DNA of 64,000 nucleotides from Vogesella aquatica (lineage in GTDB: Bacteria; Pseudomonadota; Gammaproteobacteria; Burkholderiales; Chromobacteriaceae): NCBI RefSeq assembly GCF_028548455.1, contig NZ_JAQQLF010000012.1, positions 1-64,000 of the forward strand, given 5' to 3'. The first letter of the stretch is position 1. Each line of letters begins with the position of its first letter. The notes under the pieces were generated by a model. That model saw only the letters and a list, made by a program, of their open reading frames with translations. It had not been told where the DNA came from and ran no database searches. The position numbers were made by a program, and so were the translations under genes. This document shows, in pieces, positions 9,086 through 20,640 of the stretch.

Positions 9086-10030
9086 TCAAATCTTGTCCAG
9101 GGTGTCCAGGAAGCGGCTGAGCTCTTTTGGCAGCGGCGCGTGCAGCTGCAGTGGCTCGCCGGTAAGCGGGTGCGGCAGGCTCAGGTTGGCCGCATGCAGG
9201 AACATGCGCTTCAGCCCGCGGCGTTGCAGCTCGCGGTTGGCGGCGAAGTCGCCGTATTTCTCGTCACCGGCGATGGCACAGCCATTGGCCTGCATGTGCA
9301 CGCGGATCTGGTGCGTGCGGCCGGTGCGCAGCAGGGCTTCTACCAGCGTCAGGTCGGTGTAGCGCTGCTGCACGGTAAAGATGGTGTGCGCGTAAATGCC
9401 CTGGTCTTCGTCCGCACGCACCATACGTTCGCCGCTAGGGGTGTGGAAACGGTGTAGTGGCAGCTTGACGTGGCGCACATTGCCAGGCCACTGGCCCAGG
9501 CCCAGCGCGAAGTAGCGCTTTTGCGGTACGTCGTTGCGGATCATCTCGTGCAGCTTCACCAGCGCCGAGCGTTTCTTGGCGATCATCAGCAGGCCGGAGG
9601 TTTCGCGGTCCAGGCGGTGTACCAGCTCCAGATAGCGCGCATCCGGGCGCGCACGGCGCAGCTGTTCGATCACGCCAAACGACACGCCGCTGCCGCCGTG
9701 TACGGCGACACCGGCCGGTTTGTTGATGACCAGCAGGGCCTCGTCTTCATACACGATGGGAAACTCGTGCTGCGGAATGTGGCTGGTGGCCGCAGCAGGC
9801 TTCTCGGCAATGCGGATCGGCGGAATGCGCAGCTCGTCGCCCAGGTTCAGGCGGTGCTGGGCGTCGGCGCGGCCTTTGTTCACGCGCACTTCGCCGGAGC
9901 GGATGATGCGGTAAATATGGCTTTTCGGTACGCCTTTGAGCAGGCGCACCAGGTAGTTATCCAGGCGCTGGTCGGCGCCATTTTCGTCTACCTTGTGAAG
10001 TGTCACGGAATCTTTGCGAATATCAGTCAT
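9086..10030 (-). CDS. rluC: 23S rRNA pseudouridine synthase RluC
   Basis: RluC converts uridines 955, 2504 and 2580 of 23S rRNA to pseudouridine (E. coli numbering, family knowledge). The 314-aa protein has an N-terminal S4 RNA-binding domain at about residues 20-75. The catalytic domain carries the signature HRLDRETSG at 138-146, with nucleophile Asp141. RTGRTHQIRVH lies further downstream. The ATG at 10030 gives MTDIRKDSVTLHKV, the usual start, and in-frame upstream codons lack support. The gene is divergent from rne, the classic rne/rluC arrangement. An exact repeat copy at 9184-9194 encodes HAANL. Confidence 0.94.
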   Translation of the reverse strand: MTDIRKDSVTLHKVDENGADQRLDNYLVRLLKGVPKSHIYRIIRSGEVRVNKGRADAQHRLNLGDELRIPPIRIAEKPAAATSHIPQHEFPIVYEDEALLVINKPAGVAVHGGSGVSFGVIEQLRRARPDARYLELVHRLDRETSGLLMIAKKRSALVKLHEMIRNDVPQKRYFALGLGQWPGNVRHVKLPLHRFHTPSGERMVRADEDQGIYAHTIFTVQQRYTDLTLVEALLRTGRTHQIRVHMQANGCAIAGDEKYGDFAANRELQRRGLKRMFLHAANLSLPHPLTGEPLQLHAPLPKELSRFLDTLDKI

Positions 10031-10544
10031 ATTGCTTATACTTCGTGGGCTTTGTCGCGCAGAAATTGCAGCGGCAGAAAGCACACCGGTTTAGGGTCGC
10101 AGAGTTATCGATTGCGGCGCTGCTGCGCAACATCAACCGGCCGGCAGGCTACGCGCCTGACCTGATGCCGGTTTCCCGGTCGCAGCCAAGGTTATCTCGC
10201 TCACCCAAAAGTAGCGATGTTAATGCATTTACATGCATGACGCACTCACGCCAGTTTCCATTCCGGAACGATCAAGCCCGTTCCGGGGTTCGCAGCAAAA
10301 TTTGACCCGGCGTGGCCCGCACGCCTCTTTTTCCCGGCCAGGTGCTGGACGGGACAGAACCATCGCAAGTGCGCAGTTGGCACTACAGGGGCCACGTGAA
10401 ATAACAACAGGAAGTCGGCTTAGCCATCGCAGTCATTTCGCTCTTTACTGAACACTTCTTTCGGCATGCGCCCATCTCAATCACTGGGCCGTCAAATACT
10501 TGCTGTACCCCTCCCGTGAGTGCACGCGTAGGGATTGTTATTAC
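10031..10544. promoter_or_regulatory. rluC/rne divergent region and rne leader
   Basis: No gene is seen in these 514 bases. Two stem-loops lie on the rne side: ATGCAT-TTAC-ATGCAT near 10223-10238, and CCGGAACG (10263-10270) with CGTTCCGG (10279-10286) around 8 bases. Long structured leaders mediate feedback by RNase E on its own mRNA in E. coli. A similar role here is inference. I found no convincing promoter pair. Confidence 0.45.
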
Positions 10545-13466
10545 ATGAAACGCATGCTTTTCAATGCGACGCAGGCAGAAGAACTGCGCGTCGCCATCGT
10601 TGATGGGCAAAAACTCATCGACCTCGATATCGAGACAGTAGGTAAAGAACAGCGCAAAGGGAACATCTACAAAGGCACGATCACCCGTATCGAGCCTTCC
10701 CTGGAAGCTTGTTTTGTCGATTACGGCACCGAGCGTCACGGTTTCCTTCCTTTCAAAGAAGTTTCCCGTAGCTATTTCCAGAACTACGACGGCGGTCGCC
10801 CGCGCATCCAGGATGTGCTGCGCGAAGGCATGGAAGTGGTTGTTCAGGTAGAAAAAGACGAGCGTGGCAACAAGGGCGCAGCCCTGACCACTTACGTCAG
10901 CCTGGCTGGCCGCTACGTGGTGCTGATGCCGAACAACCCGCGTGGTGGTGGCGTGTCGCGCCGCATCGAAGGCGAAGAGCGTCAGGAGCTGAAAGACCTG
11001 CTGTCGCAGCTGGAAGTGCCCAACGGCATGAGCCTGATCGCCCGTACCGCCGGTATCGGCCGCAGCCTGGAAGAGCTGCAATGGGATCTGAACTACCTGC
11101 TGCAACTGTGGCGTGCCGTGGACGGCGCCGCGGGTGCACAGTCTGCGCCGTTCCTGATTCTGCAGGAAGGCAGCCTGGTGATTCGCGCCATCCGCGATTA
11201 CTACCAGCCTGACATCGGCGAAATCCTGATCGACACCGAAGAAATCTACGAACAAGCCCGCCAGTTCATGAGCCACGTGATGCCCAACAACGTTGGCCGC
11301 GTGAAACTGTACAAAGACCCGGTGCCGCTGTTCTCGCGTTTCCAGATCGAACACCAGATCGAAACCGCTTTCTCGCGTGCGGTTACCCTGCCGTCCGGCG
11401 GTGCCATCGTGATCGATCACACCGAAGCCCTGGTGTCGGTAGACGTGAACTCGGCGCGTGCCACCAAGGGTTCCGATATCGAAGACACGGCCTTCCGTAC
11501 CAACCTGGAAGCCGCCGAAGAAATCGCCCGCCAGCTGCGCCTGCGCGACCTGGGTGGCCTGATCGTGATCGACTTCATCGACATGGAAAGCCAGAAGAAC
11601 CAGCGCGACGTGGAAAACCGTCTGCGCGAGGTGCTGAAGCACGACCGTGCCCGTGTGCAAATGGGCAAGCTGTCGCGTTTCGGCCTGCTGGAGCTGTCGC
11701 GTCAGCGCCTGCAGCCTAGCCTGGGTGAAACCAGCCACGTGCCGTGCCCGCGTTGCCACGGTATCGGCTTCATCCGTGGTATCGAATCGTCCGCCCTACA
11801 CATCCTGCGCATCATCCAGGAAGAAGCCATGAAGGAAAACACCGGTGCGGTGCACGCACAGGTGCCTGTGGATGTGGCGACCTTCCTGCTGAACGAGAAG
11901 CGTGCAGAGATCTACTCCATCGAGGCACGTCTCGACGTGGCCGTGGTGCTGATCCCGAACCTGCATCTGGAAACCCCGCACTACAAGATCGTGCGCGTAC
12001 GCCACGATGATCTGGCCGAAGTCAGCGAGTCGCCAAGCTATCGCCGTGTCGAGCTGCCGGAAGAAGACGCCGCCCACCCGTTTGGCCAGGAAAAGCCGAA
12101 GGTAGAGCGCCAGGAAGCGGCAGTAAAAGGCATTACCCCGGCCCAGCCAGCCCCGATGGCAGCTGACCCGGTGCCAGCTGCAGCGCCAGCGGCCCCCGTG
12201 GCTGCGCCGGTTGCCCGCCGTGACGAGCCAGGCCTGATCGCCAAGATCGTTGGCTGGTTCAAAGGTTTGCTGGGTGAAGAGCCGGCCGCTGCCGCGCCAG
12301 CCCCGGTGGCCGAAGTGAAAAAACCGCAGCGCGAAGCGCGCAACCCGCGCCAGCGTAACGACCGTCGTCCGGGTGCCCGCCGTGATCGTGAAGACGGCCG
12401 TGGTAATCGCGATGAAAATCGTGCCAACCGCGAACCGCGTGAAGAGCGCCAGCCACGTCAGGCCGACGAGCAGCGTCGCCGCCCGCAGGCGGCTGATGCC
12501 GTACAGCGCGATGAGCGCGAGCCGCGCAGCGAGCAGCAGCCACGCCAGGAGCGCGCACCGCGCCGCGAACGTGAACCGCGCGAGCCGCGTGAGCCACGTG
12601 AAAACGTGCAGCGTGCCGAGCTGGGTGATGCCGCACCGAAAGAGCGTGAAACCGCTCCGCGTAACGAGCGCCGCCGCGAACGTAACCGTGACGCCTCCCG
12701 TGAGGGCAAAGAGCAGGTGCAGGCGCCGCAGGTGGCCGAAGAGCTGCAGCCGGTAGCGTTGGTGCCAGTGCAGGAAGAGGCGGCTGAAGCTGTAGCCGAT
12801 GCGGCCGTGGTGGCTGGTGAGGCAGTTGGTGGCGAGCAGCGTGAGCGTCGTCGTCGCCGTTCCCGTCGTGATCGTCGTGATGATGCCGTTGTGGCAGAGC
12901 AGGGTGAGGCGCTGGCAGAAACCGCTGAAGTTGCGGCAGAGGCAGCCGGGCAAGCTGTAGCCCCGGTAGCTGAAGCAGCGCCTGTGGCGGTGGAAACGGC
13001 TGCTGTCGAAGCTGTAGCAGCGCCTGTGGTGGCTGTAGCGCCTGTTACTGTGGAGGCGGACCCGGTAGTTGTTGAGGTTGTGGCAGAAGTGGCTGTAGAG
13101 TCAGTGCAGCCGCAGGTCGAGCCGGTGGCGCCCGCCGAGCAAGTCGCAGTAGAAGCCGTGGCCGAAGCACCCGTGCAGGCTGAAGAAGTGGCTGTGGTTG
13201 AAGTGCAGCCTGTGGCGCAGGCAGTGGTTGAAGCCGTAGCCGTAGCCGAGACTGCCGTGGTTGCCGAGCCGGTGGTGGCAGCCGAGCCAGTCGCCGATCT
13301 GGGTGGTCTGGTGCTGGTAACCACGCGCCCTGCATCCGAGCTGCCGGTAGTGGAAGCTGCCCCGGTGGAAGTGAAAGGCAAACGCCGCCGTGAGGTGGTG
13401 CGCGAGGTGGCTGAGGTAGCACCGCTGGAGTTGGTGCAGGTGCAAACTGCACGCGACGATAGCTAA
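10545..13466 (+). CDS. rne: ribonuclease E
   Basis: RNase E is the main endoribonuclease of mRNA decay and rRNA/tRNA processing and the scaffold of the degradosome. The 973-aa protein has an S1 domain at about residues 36-120. The catalytic DNase I-like domain has metal-binding Asp300 (in VDVNSARATKG) and Asp343 (in VIDFIDME). The zinc-link is CPRC at Cys401/Cys404. These lie 3 residues before their E. coli equivalents. After about residue 510 the chain is disordered: a Pro/Ala part, an Arg/Glu-rich RNA-binding part and then a long Val/Ala/Glu run. It closes with a short basic motif (KGKRRREVVREV). The ATG at 10545 gives the standard MKRMLFNA start. Confidence 0.97.
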   Translation: MKRMLFNATQAEELRVAIVDGQKLIDLDIETVGKEQRKGNIYKGTITRIEPSLEACFVDYGTERHGFLPFKEVSRSYFQNYDGGRPRIQDVLREGMEVVVQVEKDERGNKGAALTTYVSLAGRYVVLMPNNPRGGGVSRRIEGEERQELKDLLSQLEVPNGMSLIARTAGIGRSLEELQWDLNYLLQLWRAVDGAAGAQSAPFLILQEGSLVIRAIRDYYQPDIGEILIDTEEIYEQARQFMSHVMPNNVGRVKLYKDPVPLFSRFQIEHQIETAFSRAVTLPSGGAIVIDHTEALVSVDVNSARATKGSDIEDTAFRTNLEAAEEIARQLRLRDLGGLIVIDFIDMESQKNQRDVENRLREVLKHDRARVQMGKLSRFGLLELSRQRLQPSLGETSHVPCPRCHGIGFIRGIESSALHILRIIQEEAMKENTGAVHAQVPVDVATFLLNEKRAEIYSIEARLDVAVVLIPNLHLETPHYKIVRVRHDDLAEVSESPSYRRVELPEEDAAHPFGQEKPKVERQEAAVKGITPAQPAPMAADPVPAAAPAAPVAAPVARRDEPGLIAKIVGWFKGLLGEEPAAAAPAPVAEVKKPQREARNPRQRNDRRPGARRDREDGRGNRDENRANREPREERQPRQADEQRRRPQAADAVQRDEREPRSEQQPRQERAPRREREPREPREPRENVQRAELGDAAPKERETAPRNERRRERNRDASREGKEQVQAPQVAEELQPVALVPVQEEAAEAVADAAVVAGEAVGGEQRERRRRRSRRDRRDDAVVAEQGEALAETAEVAAEAAGQAVAPVAEAAPVAVETAAVEAVAAPVVAVAPVTVEADPVVVEVVAEVAVESVQPQVEPVAPAEQVAVEAVAEAPVQAEEVAVVEVQPVAQAVVEAVAVAETAVVAEPVVAAEPVADLGGLVLVTTRPASELPVVEAAPVEVKGKRRREVVREVAEVAPLELVQVQTARDDS

Positions 13467-13510
13467 GTCATTGTTCCGTCGTCAGGCCTGAAAAGTTTAT
13501 CGATTCAGGC

Positions 13511-13539
13511 TTGACGAAAAGGCAGGCGCTGCCTACAAT
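13511..13539 (+). promoter_or_regulatory. sigma-70 promoter of the tRNA-Asn cluster
   Basis: TTGACG (13511-13516) and TACAAT (13534-13539) are separated by exactly 17 bases and followed by a G+C-rich discriminator (GCGCACC), typical of stable RNA promoters. It is placed about 20 bases before the first tRNA. Confidence 0.85.
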
Positions 13540-13559
13540 GCGCACCTCTCTAAGGCAAT

Positions 13560-13635
13560 TCCCTGATAGCTCAGTTGGTAGAGCGACGGACTGTTAATCC
13601 GCAGGTCGCAGGTTCGAGCCCTGCTCGGGGAGCCA
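13560..13635 (+). tRNA. tRNA-Asn (GTT), copy 1
   Basis: The 76-nt gene includes an encoded CCA. The acceptor arm TCCCTGA pairs with TCGGGGA, the anticodon loop is CTGTTAA with anticodon GTT, and the T-arm contains GGTTCGAGC. Its D-loop reads CAGTTGG, one base different from copies 2 and 3. Confidence 0.97.
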
Positions 13636-13682
13636 AAAAAATTCGGAAGTATTACCCCGGTAGTACTTCAAGCAAGTTGTGT

Positions 13683-13758
13683 TCCCTGATAGCTCAGTCG
13701 GTAGAGCGACGGACTGTTAATCCGCAGGTCGCAGGTTCGAGCCCTGCTCGGGGAGCCA
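13683..13758 (+). tRNA. tRNA-Asn (GTT), copy 2
   Basis: This copy is identical to copy 1 except for one D-loop base (CAGTCGG). The encoded CCA is present. The spacer from copy 1 is 47 bases and nearly identical to the next spacer, which points to tandem duplication. Confidence 0.97.
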
Positions 13759-13803
13759 AAAATTCGGAAGTATTACCCCGGTAGTACTTCAAACAAGTTG
13801 TGT

Positions 13804-13879
13804 TCCCTGATAGCTCAGTCGGTAGAGCGACGGACTGTTAATCCGCAGGTCGCAGGTTCGAGCCCTGCTCGGGGAGCCA
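13804..13879 (+). tRNA. tRNA-Asn (GTT), copy 3
   Basis: This copy is identical to copy 2, with encoded CCA and anticodon GTT. It lies 45 bases after copy 2 and is followed at once by a strong terminator, so the three genes are one transcript. Confidence 0.97.
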
Positions 13880-13884
13880 GATGC

Positions 13885-13920
13885 AAAGACAAAACCCGCC
13901 TTATGGCGGGTTTTGTCTTT
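13885..13920 (+). terminator. terminator of the tRNA-Asn cluster
   Basis: A perfect 16-bp stem (13885-13900 with 13905-13920) and a TTAT loop run from AAAGACAAAACCCGCC to its complement and end in a T-rich tract. It is symmetric, so it may also stop transcription from the convergent gene. Confidence 0.93.
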
Positions 13921-13971
13921 TGGCATTGTGTGCCGGTGTGCGGGGCGGGCGCGGAGTGCGGTTTCTGGCGG

Positions 13972-14808
13972 CTAGGGTGGGTTTGCCGGCGGGTTGGCCG
14001 CATTGCTGTCGGCAGCTGCTGGCAAGGGGCGTGACAGTATCTGCTGCAAGATGCGGTCATGCTCGCCGCTTTGTTGCAATTGCTGCATGGCCTGCTGCAG
14101 CTTGCTTACGGTCACGCCGGGTGTGCCGTGGCTGGCTGCCAGAAACAGGGTGCGTACAGGTGCAATGGCCGTCGTTTTGTGCAGGAGCGTGGCTGGCAGG
14201 CTGCTTTGTTGCAAAGTGGTCTGTATGCGGTAGGGCGAACCTGCCATATAGGCCACGCTGCCGCTGCGTAGCAGCCGCAGGCAGTCGTGATGGCTGCCGG
14301 TGAGCACCAGCTGCATGCTGTGTTCGCTGTCTTGCTGTCGCAAGGCCTCCTCGCTGACATCTTTCCTTATCGTGCAAATGCTGCAGCAGCGCAGGATCTG
14401 TTGCAGTGATGCTTCCGGCCCGTGTGTGGCAGTGTCCAGACGCCAGAGGAACTGCTGTGTCTGGCTGAGTTTGCCTATCCAGATAAACTGCTGCTCGCGT
14501 GCTGGCGTGCGCGCTACGCTCAATAGCAGCGTGTTTGGCCGTGATTGCGCCAGCGCCATGGCGCGGGCCCAGGGATAAACGCTGATCGGTGCTGTCAGGC
14601 CGCTGAGCGCCAGTGCGCGCTGCAAGATCAGGGCGTGTGCCCCGTCGGCGGTATCGGCATTGCTGAAGGTGTTGTAGGGCGGCCAGGGCTCGGTAACGGC
14701 TATGAGCGTATTGTCGGCGGCTAGCACTTGTGTGGTGATACTCGCCAGTAGCAGTAGCCCACCTGCAAGGCGGCGGGGGTGTATCGTACTGAGCTTGGGC
14801 TTGGGCAT
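13972..14808 (-). CDS. periplasmic solute-binding protein, family 3
   Basis: The 278-aa exported protein belongs to the amino-acid-type family 3 of extracellular solute-binding proteins. A signal peptide ends near residue 31 (TQVLA, then ADN). The mature start TLIAVTEPWPPYNTFS is typical of the family. Two lobes follow, with no transmembrane segment. The ATG at 14808 has a GGAAG site. No ABC permease or ATPase is adjacent, so it is an orphan whose transporter, or a sensing role, is unknown. The end is odd: the last residues read NAANPPANPP and are encoded by an exact copy of the GGTTGGCCGCA repeat (13992-14002). Confidence 0.82.
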   Translation of the reverse strand: MPKPKLSTIHPRRLAGGLLLLASITTQVLAADNTLIAVTEPWPPYNTFSNADTADGAHALILQRALALSGLTAPISVYPWARAMALAQSRPNTLLLSVARTPAREQQFIWIGKLSQTQQFLWRLDTATHGPEASLQQILRCCSICTIRKDVSEEALRQQDSEHSMQLVLTGSHHDCLRLLRSGSVAYMAGSPYRIQTTLQQSSLPATLLHKTTAIAPVRTLFLAASHGTPGVTVSKLQQAMQQLQQSGEHDRILQQILSRPLPAAADSNAANPPANPP

Positions 14809-14905
14809 GGTGTGTCTTCCGGCTGGCTGCTTCCTCAGTGTGGCTGATGCTGGCTGAACTGCAAGGCGTGTTGTGCTTCGTGTGCCTGGCTGCCGATGGA
14901 TAATG

Positions 14906-14944
14906 AAAAACACCCCCGGGCGTTGCGCGCACGGGGGTGTTTTT
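14906..14944 (-). terminator. terminator of alaS
   Basis: The 13-bp stem AAAAACACCCCCG (14906-14918) pairs with its complement at 14932-14944 around a 13-base loop. On the minus strand it ends in a T-run, 17 bases after the alaS stop. Confidence 0.88.
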
Positions 14945-14960
14945 TTGGGGCGGCTGGTAC

Positions 14961-17591
<2,631 letters not shown>

Positions 17592-17688
17592 GATTTATGG
17601 GTCGTATTGGGTCGGATTCTGAAAACGGCGACACGCGACGCGTGAATATCGGTCGATTGTGGCAACTGCGCACCGTGCTGGCAAGCCT

Positions 17689-17699
17689 TGCGGCCAACC
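17689..17699 (-). repeat. GGTTGGCCGCA repeat copy in the recX-alaS gap
   Basis: This exact copy on the minus strand lies in the 205-base gap 17592-17796, where I see no gene. A second copy with one mismatch (GGTTGGCCGCG, 17756-17766) lies 56 bases further on. No terminator is evident in the gap. Confidence 0.8.
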
Positions 17700-17796
17700 T
17701 TGTGCGCGCCGGGGCATATTTTCGGCCCTGGTGTGCAGCGGTCTGGCCGGACTGGGGTTGGCCGCGGCGGATACTGGTGGCGGTGGCGGTGGTGCG

Positions 17797-18260
17797 CTAG
17801 CTGTCGCTGTCATCGTCCGGCCATTCGTCACTGCCTTTGATGACTTGCCGGATGATGTCCATGCCAAAGCCGCGGCTGGCCAGGAAGCGCATCTGTTTGG
17901 CGCGCCCGGCGGCGTCGCTGGCGGGCTGGCCGAATTTGCGCAGCCACTGGCTGCGCGCGGCGGCCAGGTCGTTGTGGCCGGACAGGGTCTGCTTGATGGT
18001 GTCGCTGTCTACGCCGCGTTCGCGCATTTCCATGGCCACGCGGCGGCTGCCGTACTTGCGGCTGCGGCTGTCGGCGAACTGTTCGGCAAAGCGGGCGTCG
18101 CTTTGCCAGCGGCTGGCGGCCAGCTCGTCCAGCAGGGCGTCGACTTCTTCAGCGCTCTCTGCAAAAGGCGAAAGCCGCCGCCTCAGCTCCAGCCGCGTGT
18201 ATTCGCGGCGGGACAGAAGGTCGACGGCTCTTGCCTTCAGGCTTTTGCCCGGTTTTTCCA

Positions 18261-18261
<1 letters not shown>
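17797..18261 (-). CDS. recX: regulatory protein RecX
   Basis: RecX binds within the RecA filament groove and limits RecA activity. The 154-aa protein shows the repeated three-helix pattern of the family: LLSRREYTRLELRRRL near residues 15-30, then SRWQSDARFAEQFADSR near 50-66. RVAMEMRERGVD follows. Its ATG overlaps the recA stop by one base (TGATG), so it is co-translated with recA, the usual arrangement that keeps RecX at low stoichiometry. Confidence 0.95.
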
Positions 18262-19325
<1,064 letters not shown>

Positions 19326-19372
19326 GCTTGCTCCAATCGGAAATCGTTGAGTTCAAATTCGTGATGGGTTTG

Positions 19373-19417
19373 ATTATGTACGTTTTCATCCTGCCTGCCA
19401 AATAAAAACACAGGCAG
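19373..19417 (-). promoter_or_regulatory. recA promoter with overlapping inverted repeat
   Basis: On the minus strand TTGGCA (19396-19401) and CATAAT (19373-19378) are 17 bases apart. A 7-bp inverted repeat, CTGCCTG (19391-19397) and CAGGCAG (19411-19417), covers the -35 element and is a candidate operator. A second inverted repeat, CACCAC (19429-19434) with GTGGTG (19441-19446), lies just upstream. Confidence 0.6.
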
Positions 19418-19568
19418 CGATGCAAACGCACCACAAAGAGGTGGTGACCATAAGTGTAATCAGCGGATTATCGCACAAAAGGCGGGGCTACCAAGTCGCC
19501 GGGCACCGTGTTGCGCCTTGATGCGGCAAAGCCTTTGGCTGGCAGGCAAGCTGTGACAGAATGGCAGC

Positions 19569-20588
19569 ATGCTGAACGATCGCACACAACATTTGCTCAA
19601 GGTGCTGGTAGAGCGCTACATCGCCGATGGCCAGCCTGTGGCGTCCAAAACCCTGGCGACGGTATCCGGGCTGGAGCTGTCGTCGGCGTCCATCCGCAAT
19701 ATGCTGGCCGACCTGGAAGGGCTGGGCTTGATTGCCTCGCCGCACACCTCGGCCGGGCGCGTCCCCACGCCGCGTGGCTACCGGCTGTTTGTCGACCGCC
19801 TGTTGACCGTGCAGCAGCTGGCCGAGCCTGCCGTGGCCGAGCTGCGCCATACATTGCAGCCGGATAGCCCCAAGCGCGTGGTGAAGGCGGCATCGCAGCT
19901 GCTGGCCGAGCTGACGCAGTTTGCCGGTGTGGTGATGACACCGCAGCGCGCTGACGCCGCGTTTCGGCAGGTGGAGTTTTTGCGCCTGTCCGAGCGCCGG
20001 GTATTGCTGATCCTGGTCACGCTGGAAGGCGACGTGCAGAACCACCTGTTCAATACCGCACGCGATTACAGCGGTAGCGAGCTGATCGAAGCGGCCAACT
20101 TCCTGAACCAGCACTATGCCGGGCAGGCGCTGGGTGGTGTGGCCAGCCGGGTAGGGGAGGAGCTGCAGCGTTTGCGCGGGGATATTTCCGAGCTGATGCA
20201 GCTGGCTATCCAGTTTGGCCAGCAAGCGCTGCACGGCGGCGACGACCTGGTGATTAGCGGGCAGGGCAAGCTGCTGAACGTGAGCGACTTTTCCGGCGAC
20301 CTGAACCGCCTGCGCGAGCTGTTTGATACTTTCCAGCGCAAGACCGAGCTGTTGCAGCTGCTGGAGCAAAGCCGCCGCGCCCCCGGCGTGAACCTTTTCA
20401 TTGGCGACGAGTCCGGCGTGGTGACGCTGGACGATTGCAGCGTGGTGATTGCCCCGTACCGGCTAAACGGCCAGGTAGTGGGTGCGCTGGGCGTAGTGGG
20501 CCCCACGCGCATGGCCTACGAGCGGGTGATCCCGATTGTGGACATCACCGCGCGCCTGGTATCCAGCGCGCTGAATTTCAACGATTGA
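19569..20588 (+). CDS. hrcA: heat-inducible transcription repressor HrcA
   Basis: HrcA represses groE and dnaK operons by binding CIRCE elements. The 339-aa length is typical. The N-terminal winged helix contains GLELSSASIRNMLADLEGLG near residues 36-55 and HTSAGRVPTPRGYR near 59-72. A GAF-like core and the C-terminal NFND follow. It is divergent from recA across 243 bases. No CIRCE inverted repeat (TTAGCACTC type) was seen in that gap, so it does not seem self-regulated through CIRCE here. Confidence 0.94.
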   Translation: MLNDRTQHLLKVLVERYIADGQPVASKTLATVSGLELSSASIRNMLADLEGLGLIASPHTSAGRVPTPRGYRLFVDRLLTVQQLAEPAVAELRHTLQPDSPKRVVKAASQLLAELTQFAGVVMTPQRADAAFRQVEFLRLSERRVLLILVTLEGDVQNHLFNTARDYSGSELIEAANFLNQHYAGQALGGVASRVGEELQRLRGDISELMQLAIQFGQQALHGGDDLVISGQGKLLNVSDFSGDLNRLRELFDTFQRKTELLQLLEQSRRAPGVNLFIGDESGVVTLDDCSVVIAPYRLNGQVVGALGVVGPTRMAYERVIPIVDITARLVSSALNFND

Positions 20589-20611
20589 CCTCTGCGCCGC
20601 AGCCTGACTGT

Positions 20612-20622
20612 TGCGGCCAACC
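20612..20622 (-). repeat. GGTTGGCCGCA repeat copy between hrcA and mltB
   Basis: This exact copy on the minus strand lies in the 52-base gap, 19 bases before the mltB ATG. It is a single copy with no inverted partner. Confidence 0.85.
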
Positions 20623-20640
20623 CTGGATGACACCAACACC

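Noticed and set aside
13560-13879. Regular 120-base direct repeats that could suggest a CRISPR-like array
   Set aside because: The repeated units are complete tRNA-Asn genes with promoter and terminator, and the spacers are themselves almost identical.
13571-14034. Short open frames across the tRNA genes (repeats of ERRTVNPQVAGSSPARGA)
   Set aside because: They are translations of tRNA sequence, a common annotation artefact.
19326-19568. Canonical LexA box for recA or CIRCE element for hrcA
   Set aside because: Neither CTGT-N8-ACAG nor a TTAGCACTC inverted repeat is present in this gap. Only the non-canonical inverted repeats were found.
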